This document shows positions 1 through 5,752 of a stretch of 7,198 nucleotides of DNA, piece by piece (position 1 is the first letter of the stretch; each line of letters opens with the position of its first letter). The stretch covers positions 1 to 7,198 of the forward strand of contig JAQGOI010000327.1 in assembly GCA_028293685.1 (NCBI GenBank), in the 5' to 3' direction. The translations under genes were made by a program, and so were the position numbers. This stretch comes from Lysobacteraceae bacterium. GTDB lineage: Bacteria > Pseudomonadota > Gammaproteobacteria > Xanthomonadales > Xanthomonadaceae. The notes under the pieces are model-generated. The model worked only from the letters and a program-made list of their open reading frames with translations, made no database searches and had not been told where the DNA came from.

Positions 1-270
1 CCGATGGCCGTTGTGCTGGTTGGCGCGCTGCTGGTTTCGGGAGTCGAAACGGTGTGGAGCGGGATCGAGATCCCGCAGTACGGCGATGCCGTCACCGTAA
101 AGGACTACCGCGGCGCGGACGTGCGGCTGGAGCGCTTTGCGGAAATGGCGCGGTTCAACTATGGCTCGACCGTCATCGTGCTGCTGCCGCATGGCGTCGC
201 GGAACTCGCGCAGGGCCTGTCTGCGGAAACGCCCGTCCGGCTCGGCGAACGGCTAGCAACCCGATTGTAA
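1..270 (+). CDS. psd: Phosphatidylserine decarboxylase proenzyme, C-terminal part (5' end outside window)
   Basis: This is the last 89 codons of an enzyme that decarboxylates phosphatidylserine to phosphatidylethanolamine at the inner membrane. The frame is open from base 1 to the TAA at 268-270, so the first ATG (base 4) is internal, not the start. The fragment carries the family's [16 protein letters not shown] strand, the conserved Glu-Met-Ala-Arg-Phe segment, and a Gly-Ser-Thr motif at bases 163-171 followed by Val-Ile-Val-Leu. In this family the proenzyme cuts itself between that Gly and Ser, and the Ser becomes the pyruvoyl cofactor. The visible part therefore covers the end of the beta chain and the whole short alpha chain, which ends about 33 residues after the cut, as is usual. 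The gene converges on the transglycosylase gene with 7 bases between stop codons, and I see no terminator there. The family call is firm; upstream gene order is not visible. Confidence 0.93.
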   Translation, partial: PMAVVLVGALLVSGVETVWSGIEIPQYGDAVTVKDYRGADVRLERFAEMARFNYGSTVIVLLPHGVAELAQGLSAETPVRLGERLATRL

Positions 271-277
271 GTCGGCG

Positions 278-1846
278 CTAGTCGCAACTGTCCAGGTGCA
301 GGCGCTGGCCCGGACGGATCGAATAGGTCGGCCCCCTCAAGCCGTTGGCGCCGGCCAACTCACGCAGGTCGCACTGGAATTTCTGCGCGATCGACGACAG
401 TGTCTCGCCGCGCTGGACGCTGTAGTTGCGTTGTTTTGCCTGAGGCACCTGCCTGGGTCTGCCGGTGGCAATCGTCGTCGGTACACCGGTCGCAACCTGC
501 GGTGTGGCCGTCGCAGGTGATACGGATTGCGGCATCACTGGAACGGTCCGGACGATGGCCATGCTCGGATCGCTGCGCACCAGCTGCTCGGCCAGTGTCG
601 CCCGCGGTCCCTGCACGCAATATCGGTTGTAGAGGCCGACGATCTGCGTGGTTGCGTTGAGCGTGGCGCCGGCCGGCAGCCAGCTGTCGGCTTCATATCG
701 CGGATTGAGGTTGCGCAACGGCCGCATGTAGCCCTCGCGCACGCCATGATTGCCCAGGCAGATGGCGAGCTCGTAAATGGTCGCCGGCTTGCTCAGGCGC
801 AACGGCGCGGGCTTGGCGTCGACGTCGGGAAAGCTCAGCCCGTACTGCCTGGGGTGCAGGAACAGCCACGCCGCGGCGATGACCATCGGCACGTAATCCT
901 GGGTTTCCGGGGGAAACTGGTTGTAGATGTCGGCGTCCCAGAAGCCGCGGCCGCCCGCGCCCTGGTAGACGCGCAACGCGCGTCCCTCGCCACCGTTGTA
1001 GGCGGCCAGCGACAATTCGATGCTGCGGTTGAGTTCGCCCATGCGCTCGTTGAGATACGCCGCGCTGGCCTCGGCGGCCGCGCGTGGGTCATAACGGGTA
1101 TCGAAACCGGTGCCGTCAGGTCCAAGGCCGAAACGCTTGCCGGTGGCGTACATGAACTGCATGGGACCTGCGGCACCGGTGCGCGATGTCGCATGCACCT
1201 TGCCGTTGGATTCCTTGGCCATGATTCCGAACAGCAGCGCCTCGGGGAGCCCGGCCTGCTGGTAGGACGGCCACATCACCTGCCGCATGTAGCCGTAATT
1301 CTCATAACTCTGGATCAGCGCACCGCGCATGTCGGTCAGCCAGCGCCGGATCCCTGCCTGCACGGCCGGGTTGTACTGCACCATCGAGTCGAAGCTGTGC
1401 GTGTGGCTGCTGAGCAGGCTGGCCGCCTGCGCAGCCTGGGGGACGGCCGTATTGAAGGCGATGTTTCCATCGCCGTCGTGATCAGGATCGGGGTCGTTGG
1501 GGTCGATTTCATCGCCCGGCGCCGCCTTGCTGTCGGCCCTGGCCTTCAGCAGCCGGTTGTACGTCGCAAGCAGGTTGGAGACCTGGCAGCCATTCTGCTT
1601 GCCGCAACCGGCGACCGCGTCCTCCATGTCCTGCAGTGCCGCATCGCTGTCCTTCTGACCGTCGGGATCGTTGTTCCCGATCTTGACCAGCGCCTGCGTG
1701 TAGCGCGCCTCGGCTCGCGCCATGTTCTGGTTGAGGACGTTGATGTTGCTCTGGTCACGGCGCGATAGCGCGTTGGCAGCGGGCGCAATCAGGAACGACG
1801 ACAGGATGACCAGCGGCGCAATGCGCCAGACAGCAAATGAATTCAT
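278..1846 (-). CDS. MltD-like lytic murein transglycosylase with C-terminal LysM domain
   Basis: Predicted periplasmic enzyme that cleaves peptidoglycan glycan strands to 1,6-anhydro-muropeptides. Numbering is from the ATG at 1846 (522 residues); a TTG directly upstream (1849) could also be read as a start. Residues 1-26 look like a signal peptide ending Ala-Asn-Ala. There is no lipobox, unlike E. coli MltD. The GH23/SLT domain spans about 190-335: catalytic Glu212 in an Ala-Lys-Glu-Ser context, then GAAGPMQFM (a GLMQ-type motif) near 224-232, and AAYNGGEGR at 281-289. One LysM repeat lies at about 474-517 and should bind glycan. Residues 27-150 match nothing I recognise. They contain two Cys five residues apart (Cys81, Cys87) and an Asp-rich stretch at 115-128 with a DxDxDG-like pattern. 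Upstream Shine-Dalgarno pairing is weak. Domain order resembles MltD but with one LysM and a novel N-terminal region, so I leave the symbol blank. Confidence 0.9.
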   Translation of the reverse strand: MNSFAVWRIAPLVILSSFLIAPAANALSRRDQSNINVLNQNMARAEARYTQALVKIGNNDPDGQKDSDAALQDMEDAVAGCGKQNGCQVSNLLATYNRLLKARADSKAAPGDEIDPNDPDPDHDGDGNIAFNTAVPQAAQAASLLSSHTHSFDSMVQYNPAVQAGIRRWLTDMRGALIQSYENYGYMRQVMWPSYQQAGLPEALLFGIMAKESNGKVHATSRTGAAGPMQFMYATGKRFGLGPDGTGFDTRYDPRAAAEASAAYLNERMGELNRSIELSLAAYNGGEGRALRVYQGAGGRGFWDADIYNQFPPETQDYVPMVIAAAWLFLHPRQYGLSFPDVDAKPAPLRLSKPATIYELAICLGNHGVREGYMRPLRNLNPRYEADSWLPAGATLNATTQIVGLYNRYCVQGPRATLAEQLVRSDPSMAIVRTVPVMPQSVSPATATPQVATGVPTTIATGRPRQVPQAKQRNYSVQRGETLSSIAQKFQCDLRELAGANGLRGPTYSIRPGQRLHLDSCD

Positions 1847-1875
1847 CAATGGAAAGCGCCGCAGGGGGTTCGGTC

Positions 1876-1905
1876 AGGGTAGCCCCGCGCTTGCGTGGGC
1901 GGCAA
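1876..1905 (-). promoter_or_regulatory. Weak candidate promoter for the transglycosylase gene
   Basis: Read on the minus strand, TTGCCG (bases 1905-1900) is followed after 18 bases by TACCCT (1881-1876), ending 29 bases before the ATG at 1846. The matches to sigma-70 consensus are 4 of 6 and 3 of 6, so this is only the best candidate in the divergent intergenic region, not a confident call. Confidence 0.25.
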
Positions 1906-1995
1906 CCGCTGATGTGCCATTTCGCGGTCCATGCCGCAGTTGGCGGCAAATGCATGCGCTGCCTGCACCGTCGGCTCACGTTTGGCGATCGCGCA

Positions 1996-2001
1996 TAGAA
2001 T
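1996..2001 (+). promoter_or_regulatory. Candidate -10 element for the yjgR-type gene
   Basis: TAGAAT matches the sigma-70 -10 consensus at 5 of 6 positions and lies 27 bases before the ATG at 2029, which would give a leader of about 20 bases containing the AGGAAG ribosome-binding site. No convincing -35 hexamer sits 16-18 bases upstream. The 182-base divergent region 1847-2028 otherwise shows no strong inverted repeat that I can make out. Confidence 0.35.
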
Positions 2002-2028
2002 CGGCTGACGCACACAGGAAGCACGCGC

Positions 2029-3540
2029 ATGGAACCCATCCTCGTCGGCAAGGCGGTCACGACCAGCGATGGCAGCAAGGTCTGGTTGCTGCCGCAATAC
2101 GCCAACCGGCACGGCCTGGTCGCTGGCGCCACCGGCACCGGCAAGACGGTCACGCTGATGACGCTGGCCGAAGGGTTTTCGCGACTGGGAGTGCCGGTAG
2201 TGCTGGCCGACGTGAAGGGGGACGTCGCTGGACTCGCTGTTGCGGGCGCCGCCGGCGAAAAAATCCAGGCACGGGTGGCTGAAATCGGCGTTCCCGGGTA
2301 CCGGGCAGAAGGCTCCCCAACCATTTTCTGGGATCTGTACGGAAAACTCGGCCATCCGGTGAGGGCGACGGTCAGCGAGATCGGGCCCACCTTGCTTGGG
2401 CGGATACTCGAACTCAACGACACCCAGGAAGGCGTGCTCGAAATCGTGTTCAAGCTGGCCGACGACAACGGCTGGCTGCTGCTCGACATGGACGACCTGC
2501 ACACCCTGCTGACCTATGTGTCGGACAACCGCAAGGACATTTCGGCCAAATACGGGTTGACCAGCACGCAGTCGATCGCCGCCATCCAGCGCGCGCTGCT
2601 GCAACTGGGGCAACAGGGCGGCGACCGTTTCTTCGGCGAACCCGCGCTGGAACTGTCCGACCTGATGCGCACGACGCAGGATGGGCGCGGCGTCATCAGC
2701 ATCCTCGCCGCCGACCAGTTGATCCTCAAGCCGCGGCTGTATTCGAGTTTCCTGCTGTGGCTGTTGTCGGAGCTGTTCGAGAAACTGCCCGAGGTCGGCG
2801 ACCTGGACAAGCCGAAGCTGGTCTTCGTATTCGACGAAGCGCACCTGCTCTTCGACGACGCGACGCCGGCGTTGCAGCAGCGCGTCGAACAGGTGGTCAG
2901 GCTGATCCGTTCGAAGGGCGTCGGCGTGTACTTCTGTTCGCAATTCCCCGACGACGTGCCCGACAACATCCTCGGCCAGCTCGGCAACCGCGTTCAGCAC
3001 GCCTTGCGCGCGTTCACTCCACGCGACCAGAAAGCGGTCAGGACGGCCGCGGAAACCTTCGTGCCCAATCCGCACCTGGATGTCGCGCAAGCCATCTCGC
3101 AGCTGGCCACCGGTGAGGCGCTGGTGTCGATGCTGCTCGACAAAGGCGTGCCGATGCCGGTCGAGCGCACGCTCATCGCGCCACCCCGCTGCCGCATGGG
3201 TTCGATCACCGACGCCGAGCGCGCCCAGGTCCGCGCCGGCAGCCCGGTCCGCGCCAAATACGACACCACGGTGGATCGGCAATCGGCGACCGAAATGCTC
3301 GCAGCCCGCCATGCCGATCCGGCCCCGCAGGCAGTGTCGCCGTCGACTGGAAAGCCATCGCCGTCTTCGCCGGCAAGCGGGGGAATCCAGCAGACGATGA
3401 AGGACGTGATGTTCGGCACCAGCCGGCGCCAGGGTGTCGTCGAATCGATGGCCAAGCAGGCAGCGCGCACCGTCGGCAGTCAAGTCGGGCGCCAGATCCT
3501 GCGCGGAGTCCTTGGCGGCATCTTTGGCGGCCGCCGATGA
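2029..3540 (+). CDS. yjgR: YjgR/DUF853-family HerA-like P-loop ATPase
   Basis: A 503-residue cytoplasmic protein of the DUF853 family (E. coli YjgR, about 500 residues), related to the HerA/FtsK helicase-type ATPases. Its cellular role is not established. Walker A is GATGTGKT at residues 33-40, near the N-terminus as expected. Walker B is Val-Phe-Val-Phe-Asp269-Glu270-Ala-His. The family signature around residues 305-333 is present, including DVPDNILGQLGNRVQHALR and then FTPRDQ. Residues about 429-454 are a Pro/Ser/Ala-rich, probably flexible linker, and 474-503 are the Gly- and Arg-containing tail common in this family. The start is set by AGGAAG at 2016-2021, seven bases before the ATG. The gene appears complete and intact. 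It diverges from the transglycosylase gene and is followed 36 bases later by a lipoprotein gene that may share its transcript. Long open frames opposite it are coding shadows. Confidence 0.93.
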   Translation: MEPILVGKAVTTSDGSKVWLLPQYANRHGLVAGATGTGKTVTLMTLAEGFSRLGVPVVLADVKGDVAGLAVAGAAGEKIQARVAEIGVPGYRAEGSPTIFWDLYGKLGHPVRATVSEIGPTLLGRILELNDTQEGVLEIVFKLADDNGWLLLDMDDLHTLLTYVSDNRKDISAKYGLTSTQSIAAIQRALLQLGQQGGDRFFGEPALELSDLMRTTQDGRGVISILAADQLILKPRLYSSFLLWLLSELFEKLPEVGDLDKPKLVFVFDEAHLLFDDATPALQQRVEQVVRLIRSKGVGVYFCSQFPDDVPDNILGQLGNRVQHALRAFTPRDQKAVRTAAETFVPNPHLDVAQAISQLATGEALVSMLLDKGVPMPVERTLIAPPRCRMGSITDAERAQVRAGSPVRAKYDTTVDRQSATEMLAARHADPAPQAVSPSTGKPSPSSPASGGIQQTMKDVMFGTSRRQGVVESMAKQAARTVGSQVGRQILRGVLGGIFGGRR

Positions 3541-3576
3541 CCTTGTGCCTGCTTTTCATAACCGACTGAGACCCTC

Positions 3577-4056
3577 ATGAAGCGAACGTTCCTGGTTGCA
3601 TCCGCACTCGCCATCGGCCTGCTTGGTTGCAAGCGCGACGATTCCACGCCCACCGCCACGACGGCAGCTACCCCGGCCGAAACGCCCGCTCTGCCCGATC
3701 TGGCCGGCGCAGGAGTTCAGCCCAACGCGGCAGGGTTCAGCAGCAAGGCATTTGCCGGCACCTTCCACGGCACGTTGCCGTGCGCCGATTGCCCAGGCAT
3801 CGACGAGACGCTGGAACTCAAGCCCGATGGCAGTTTCAAGCTCACCGACGCGTATCGCGATCGCCCGGCCGGCACCCAGGTCGTCGCCGGCAGCTGGACG
3901 TCCGAGGAACGCGACACCCATCTCCGGCTGGATCCAAACAGCAAGGGTGAGCAGGACCGGCTGTTCGCAATCGGGTCTGGGAACACGCTCACCGTGCTCG
4001 GCAACGATGGCCAGCCTGCAGGCGGCCCCACGCAGATCCTGCACCGCACCCCCTGA
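3577..4056 (+). CDS. Lipoprotein with NlpE N-terminal domain
   Basis: A 159-residue predicted lipoprotein. The N-terminus has Lys2-Arg3, a hydrophobic core and a lipobox Leu15-Leu16-Gly17-Cys18, with Lys at +2. By the enterobacterial rule this favours sorting to the outer membrane. A Thr/Ala/Pro-rich tether (about 19-48) leads to an NlpE N-terminal-type domain: Phe-His-Gly-Thr-Leu-Pro-Cys69-Ala-Asp-Cys72-Pro-Gly-Ile, then a Leu-Glu-Leu strand, Asp-Gly-Ser-Phe and a Tyr, the usual pattern of this small beta barrel. E. coli NlpE (about 236 residues) also has a C-terminal OB-fold domain, absent here. NlpE is linked to copper tolerance and to surface sensing through Cpx, but a single-domain homologue need not share these roles. 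A partial Shine-Dalgarno (GAG, 3568-3570) precedes the ATG. I see no convincing promoter in the 36 bases after the ATPase gene, so co-transcription is plausible. Confidence 0.82.
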   Translation: MKRTFLVASALAIGLLGCKRDDSTPTATTAATPAETPALPDLAGAGVQPNAAGFSSKAFAGTFHGTLPCADCPGIDETLELKPDGSFKLTDAYRDRPAGTQVVAGSWTSEERDTHLRLDPNSKGEQDRLFAIGSGNTLTVLGNDGQPAGGPTQILHRTP

Positions 4057-4072
4057 CGTTCCGAATCGCTGC

Positions 4073-4095
4073 CCGGCTGTCTTCAGGACGGCCGG
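4073..4095 (+). terminator. Terminator-like hairpin after the NlpE-domain gene
   Basis: A 9-bp stem (4073-4081 with 4087-4095, one G-U pair, otherwise Watson-Crick) closes a five-base TTCAG loop 16 bases past the TGA at 4054-4056. Self-complementary GGCCGGCCGGCC (4090-4101) overlaps its right arm and could pair differently. There is no T-run after the stem, so intrinsic termination is uncertain; it may instead protect the 3' end of the mRNA. Confidence 0.42.
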
Positions 4096-4221
4096 CCGGC
4101 CATCGCTCTGTCCGCTACCCAGCCGCGCTCGCGTTGTAACCGGCGCACGGCTGGCCTTGGGCTGCCGCGTCGCGCGATGCCGAAAGGCCGGGCCCACCGT
4201 CGCGTCCTTCCCTCCGGCCAT

Positions 4222-4240
4222 TGCGCCAACGGCGCAGGAG
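4222..4240 (+). promoter_or_regulatory. Ribosome-binding site with adjoining hairpin, sets the start at 4246
   Basis: AGGAG at 4236-4240 lies five bases before the ATG at 4246 and decides that start over the in-frame ATG at 4177, which lacks a clear ribosome-binding site and would place 23 charged residues ahead of a signal peptide. Immediately before it is a perfect 6-bp hairpin, TGCGCC (4222-4227), loop AAC, GGCGCA (4231-4236), whose last base is the first A of the Shine-Dalgarno. Confidence 0.6.
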
Positions 4241-4245
4241 CTTCC

Positions 4246-4674
4246 ATGACCAGACTCAACCGCGCGCTGTTTGCAGTGCTCTCCGCCACCGCGATGCTGG
4301 TTGCCAGCACATCGGTCCTCGCACAGGACCACGGCAAGACCTCCATCGTGTCGATCTACCGCATCGCCCCCGGCAAGCACCTGGCCTTCCTCAAGTGGAT
4401 GGCTGCCCGCGAAGCGACCGACAGGGAAGCTGGCATCGCGGCGACGCAGTGGTACCGGCACCTGGACGGCGATAGCTGGGATTACGTCGCCATTGCCCCC
4501 AATCCCGACGATGCGATGAGCAGCAAGGGCGACGCGGCAGCGAAAAAACACGGCATGTCGACCGGCATGAAGGCAGGTCTGGAGTTGCGTGAACTGATGG
4601 CGGTTCACACCGACACCATCGCCGCCGGTCCATCCACCGCGGCGGAGCTGGTGCAGGAAGCCGGCCAGCCCTGA
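4246..4674 (+). CDS. Small secreted protein of unknown function, possible dimeric alpha/beta-barrel fold
   Basis: A 142-residue protein I do not recognise. Residues 1-26 form a clear Sec signal peptide (Arg3 and Arg6, hydrophobic core 7-20, cleavage after Val-Leu-Ala26), so the mature product of about 116 residues should be periplasmic or secreted. The mature part alternates likely strands and helices: strand 33-40, helix about 43-62, strand 66-73, strand 78-84 (Trp-Asp-Tyr-Val-Ala), helix about 95-114, strand 117-124. This order resembles the ferredoxin-like antibiotic-monooxygenase/EthD/dimeric alpha-beta-barrel families, but that is inference from the pattern only. No Cys occurs. There is no metal-binding motif. 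The start is fixed by the AGGAG at 4236-4240. It has about 190 bases upstream without a recognisable promoter and a hairpin after its stop, suggesting its own transcript. Confidence 0.75.
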   Translation: MTRLNRALFAVLSATAMLVASTSVLAQDHGKTSIVSIYRIAPGKHLAFLKWMAAREATDREAGIAATQWYRHLDGDSWDYVAIAPNPDDAMSSKGDAAAKKHGMSTGMKAGLELRELMAVHTDTIAAGPSTAAELVQEAGQP

Positions 4675-4690
4675 TGCCAGTCGGCAGCGT

Positions 4691-4711
4691 CCGGCGCCCC
4701 ACAGGCGCCGG
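4691..4711 (+). terminator. Strong GC hairpin after the secreted-protein gene, overlapping an alternative hairpin
   Basis: A perfect 8-bp stem (CCGGCGCC, 4691-4698, with GGCGCCGG, 4704-4711) closes a five-base loop 16 bases past the TGA at 4672-4674. Its right arm overlaps a second possible stem, GCCGGC 4707-4712 with 4719-4724, so the two cannot form together. No T-run follows. The position suggests the transcript end of the upstream gene just before the greB promoter. Confidence 0.45.
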
Positions 4712-4725
4712 CCGTGACGCCGGCC

Positions 4726-4754
4726 TTGAGGGATGCAGGCGACTTTGCGATAAC
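4726..4754 (+). promoter_or_regulatory. Probable sigma-70-type promoter for greB
   Basis: TTGAGG (4726-4731), a 17-base spacer, and GATAAC (4749-4754) preceded by TG one base upstream (4746-4747, extended -10). Each hexamer matches consensus at 4 of 6. The start of transcription would fall near 4761, leaving about 15 bases to the ATG at 4776. This also argues against the upstream in-frame ATG at 4674. Confidence 0.6.
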
Positions 4755-4775
4755 ACGTCGTTGTCGTTTCGAGTC

Positions 4776-5291
4776 ATGCGCATGTCCCGCTGGCGTCCCC
4801 CTCCGGAAAACAGCACGGCACTGGTCACGCCGGCGGGCCAGGTACGGCTGAAGGCCGAGCTGGACGATCTGTGGCGCGTACGGCGACCGGACGTCGTGCG
4901 TGCGCTGTCCGCCGCCGCGGCCGAAGGCGATCGGTCGGAAAACGCCGAATACACCTACCGTAAGAAGCAGCTCGGCGAGATCGACCGGCGCGTGCGCTAC
5001 CTGAGCAGGCGATTGCAGACGCTGCGCGTGGTCGATGCGCCGCCGAGCGATCCGGACGCGGTGTATTTCGGCGCGCGTGTCGAGGTGGAAAGGCTGGACG
5101 ATGGCCGGCGCACCCACTACCGCATTGTCGGCCCCGACGAAACCGACGCAGGACTCGGCTGGATCAGCATCGACTCTCCGCTGGCACGCGGAATGCTCAA
5201 GAAACGTGTTGCCGATGAATTCGACGCCGCCCTTCCCGGCGGAACGACCCGCTTTGCGATCCTGGCGGTGGATTACCCCGAAGGCCGTTGA
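4776..5291 (+). CDS. greB: Transcription elongation factor GreB
   Basis: A 171-residue factor that enters the secondary channel of RNA polymerase and stimulates cleavage of the RNA 3' end in backtracked complexes. The N-terminal coiled coil spans about 16-90, with the tip motif Gly-Asp52-Arg-Ser-Glu55-Asn; these two acids match E. coli GreB Asp41 and Glu44, which hold the catalytic magnesium. Family hallmarks follow: EIDRRVRYL in the second helix and, in the FKBP-like C-terminal domain, Tyr-Phe-Gly-Ala near the domain start and Ile-Ser-Ile-Asp-Ser-Pro-Leu-Ala-Arg at about 130-138. Tyr-Phe-Gly-Ala and the Trp/Ile-Ser-Ile-Asp-Ser-Pro wording favour GreB over GreA. I chose the ATG at 4776 because a promoter lies just before it; the ATG at 4782 is equally possible. 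The native Shine-Dalgarno is weak (GAG, 4771-4773). A Pro-rich extension of about 11 residues precedes the usual GreB start. The last 19 bases overlap the tail of the opposite gene. Confidence 0.94.
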   Translation: MRMSRWRPPPENSTALVTPAGQVRLKAELDDLWRVRRPDVVRALSAAAAEGDRSENAEYTYRKKQLGEIDRRVRYLSRRLQTLRVVDAPPSDPDAVYFGARVEVERLDDGRRTHYRIVGPDETDAGLGWISIDSPLARGMLKKRVADEFDAALPGGTTRFAILAVDYPEGR

Positions 5292-5710
5292 CCGTCCGGC
5301 AACAGCGCGGGCGTCCCGATCTGATGTTCGTCACCCGGAGCACAATCGCGCGCCTGTTGCGCCAGGGATTCGTAGCTCACGCGGAACGCTTCCAGCTCGC
5401 GGTCTTCGAGTTCTTCCAGGTCCAGCAACCGGTTGTTGGCACCCTGTGTCGACCGGATCAGCTCATCGAGCTTGATCTGCATGGCCTCGGTGTCGCGGTT
5501 CTGCGTGTTCTGGATCAGGAACACCATCAGGAACGTGATGATCGTGGTCCCGGTGTTGATCACCAGTTGCCAGGTGTTGCTGAAAGCGAACAACGGCCCG
5601 GTCAGGATCCACACGAGCACGAGCAGCACCGCCAGCATGAAACACAAAGGCCGCCCCGTAAATCGCGCGGCGGCCTTGGCCAGGCGGGTGAAACCTGTCG
5701 ACTGTTGCAT
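5273..5710 (-). CDS. 'Low affinity iron permease' family small membrane protein
   Basis: A 145-residue inner-membrane protein with two predicted membrane helices (about 22-43 and 47-66). The highly conserved block at 47-72 ([10 protein letters not shown], then [14 protein letters not shown]) is the signature of the bacterial Iron_permease family, named for similarity to part of yeast Fet4. Iron transport by the short bacterial members is not established as far as I know. After the second helix comes a charged, probably helical cytoplasmic tail (about 75-120) with Leu/Glu-rich repeats, then a poorly ordered end rich in Pro and Gly. The ATG at 5710 has a GGAA ribosome-binding site five bases upstream. 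It lies 42 bases after the molybdoprotein gene on the same strand, so it may be the third gene of that operon. Its stop lies inside the greB tail. Confidence 0.85.
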   Translation of the reverse strand: MQQSTGFTRLAKAAARFTGRPLCFMLAVLLVLVWILTGPLFAFSNTWQLVINTGTTIITFLMVFLIQNTQNRDTEAMQIKLDELIRSTQGANNRLLDLEELEDRELEAFRVSYESLAQQARDCAPGDEHQIGTPALLPDGQRPSG

Positions 5711-5715
5711 CGGTG

Positions 5716-5749
5716 TTCCGTGCGGGTGGCTAGGCCCCAGTGTGCACGG
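5716..5749 (-). promoter_or_regulatory. Intercistronic stem-loop overlapping the ribosome-binding site of the permease-family gene
   Basis: On the minus strand CCGTGC (5749-5744) can pair with GCACGG (5723-5718) around a 20-base loop that holds a further GGC-CTA-GCC mini-hairpin. The 3' arm includes the GG of the GGAA Shine-Dalgarno (5719-5716). It begins three bases after the molybdoprotein stop (5755-5753). It could couple translation of the two genes; it has no T-run to act as an intrinsic terminator. Confidence 0.3.
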
Positions 5750-5752
5750 TTT

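Noticed and set aside
116..174. Possible frameshift or truncation of psd
   Set aside because: The frame is continuous through the Gly-Ser-Thr cleavage motif to a normally placed stop; it is incomplete only because the window begins inside the gene.
527..1768. 413-codon open frame on the plus strand opposite the transglycosylase gene
   Set aside because: It is the antisense of the SLT-domain gene, with no Shine-Dalgarno or domain pattern, and biased composition typical of a shadow frame.
1846..3483. 545-codon open frame on the minus strand opposite the ATPase gene
   Set aside because: It mirrors the codons of a well-supported ATPase gene with Walker motifs. Its translation is rich in Arg, His, Gln and Val with no recognisable domain, as expected for an antisense shadow in GC-rich DNA.
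4090..4101. GGCCGGCCGGCC as a possible operator or repeat element
   Set aside because: A simple self-complementary GC run with no second copy that I can see in the window; more easily explained as part of the nearby hairpin or chance in GC-rich DNA.
3556..4608. 350-codon minus-strand frame covering the lipoprotein and secreted-protein genes
   Set aside because: It runs antisense across two independent genes with good lipobox, signal-peptide and ribosome-binding evidence, and across their intergenic gap; no family features.
4674..4775. N-terminal extension of GreB from an ATG at 4674
   Set aside because: The added 34 residues do not resemble GreB, they would be read through two GC hairpins and the probable greB promoter, and the ATG merely overlaps the preceding stop.
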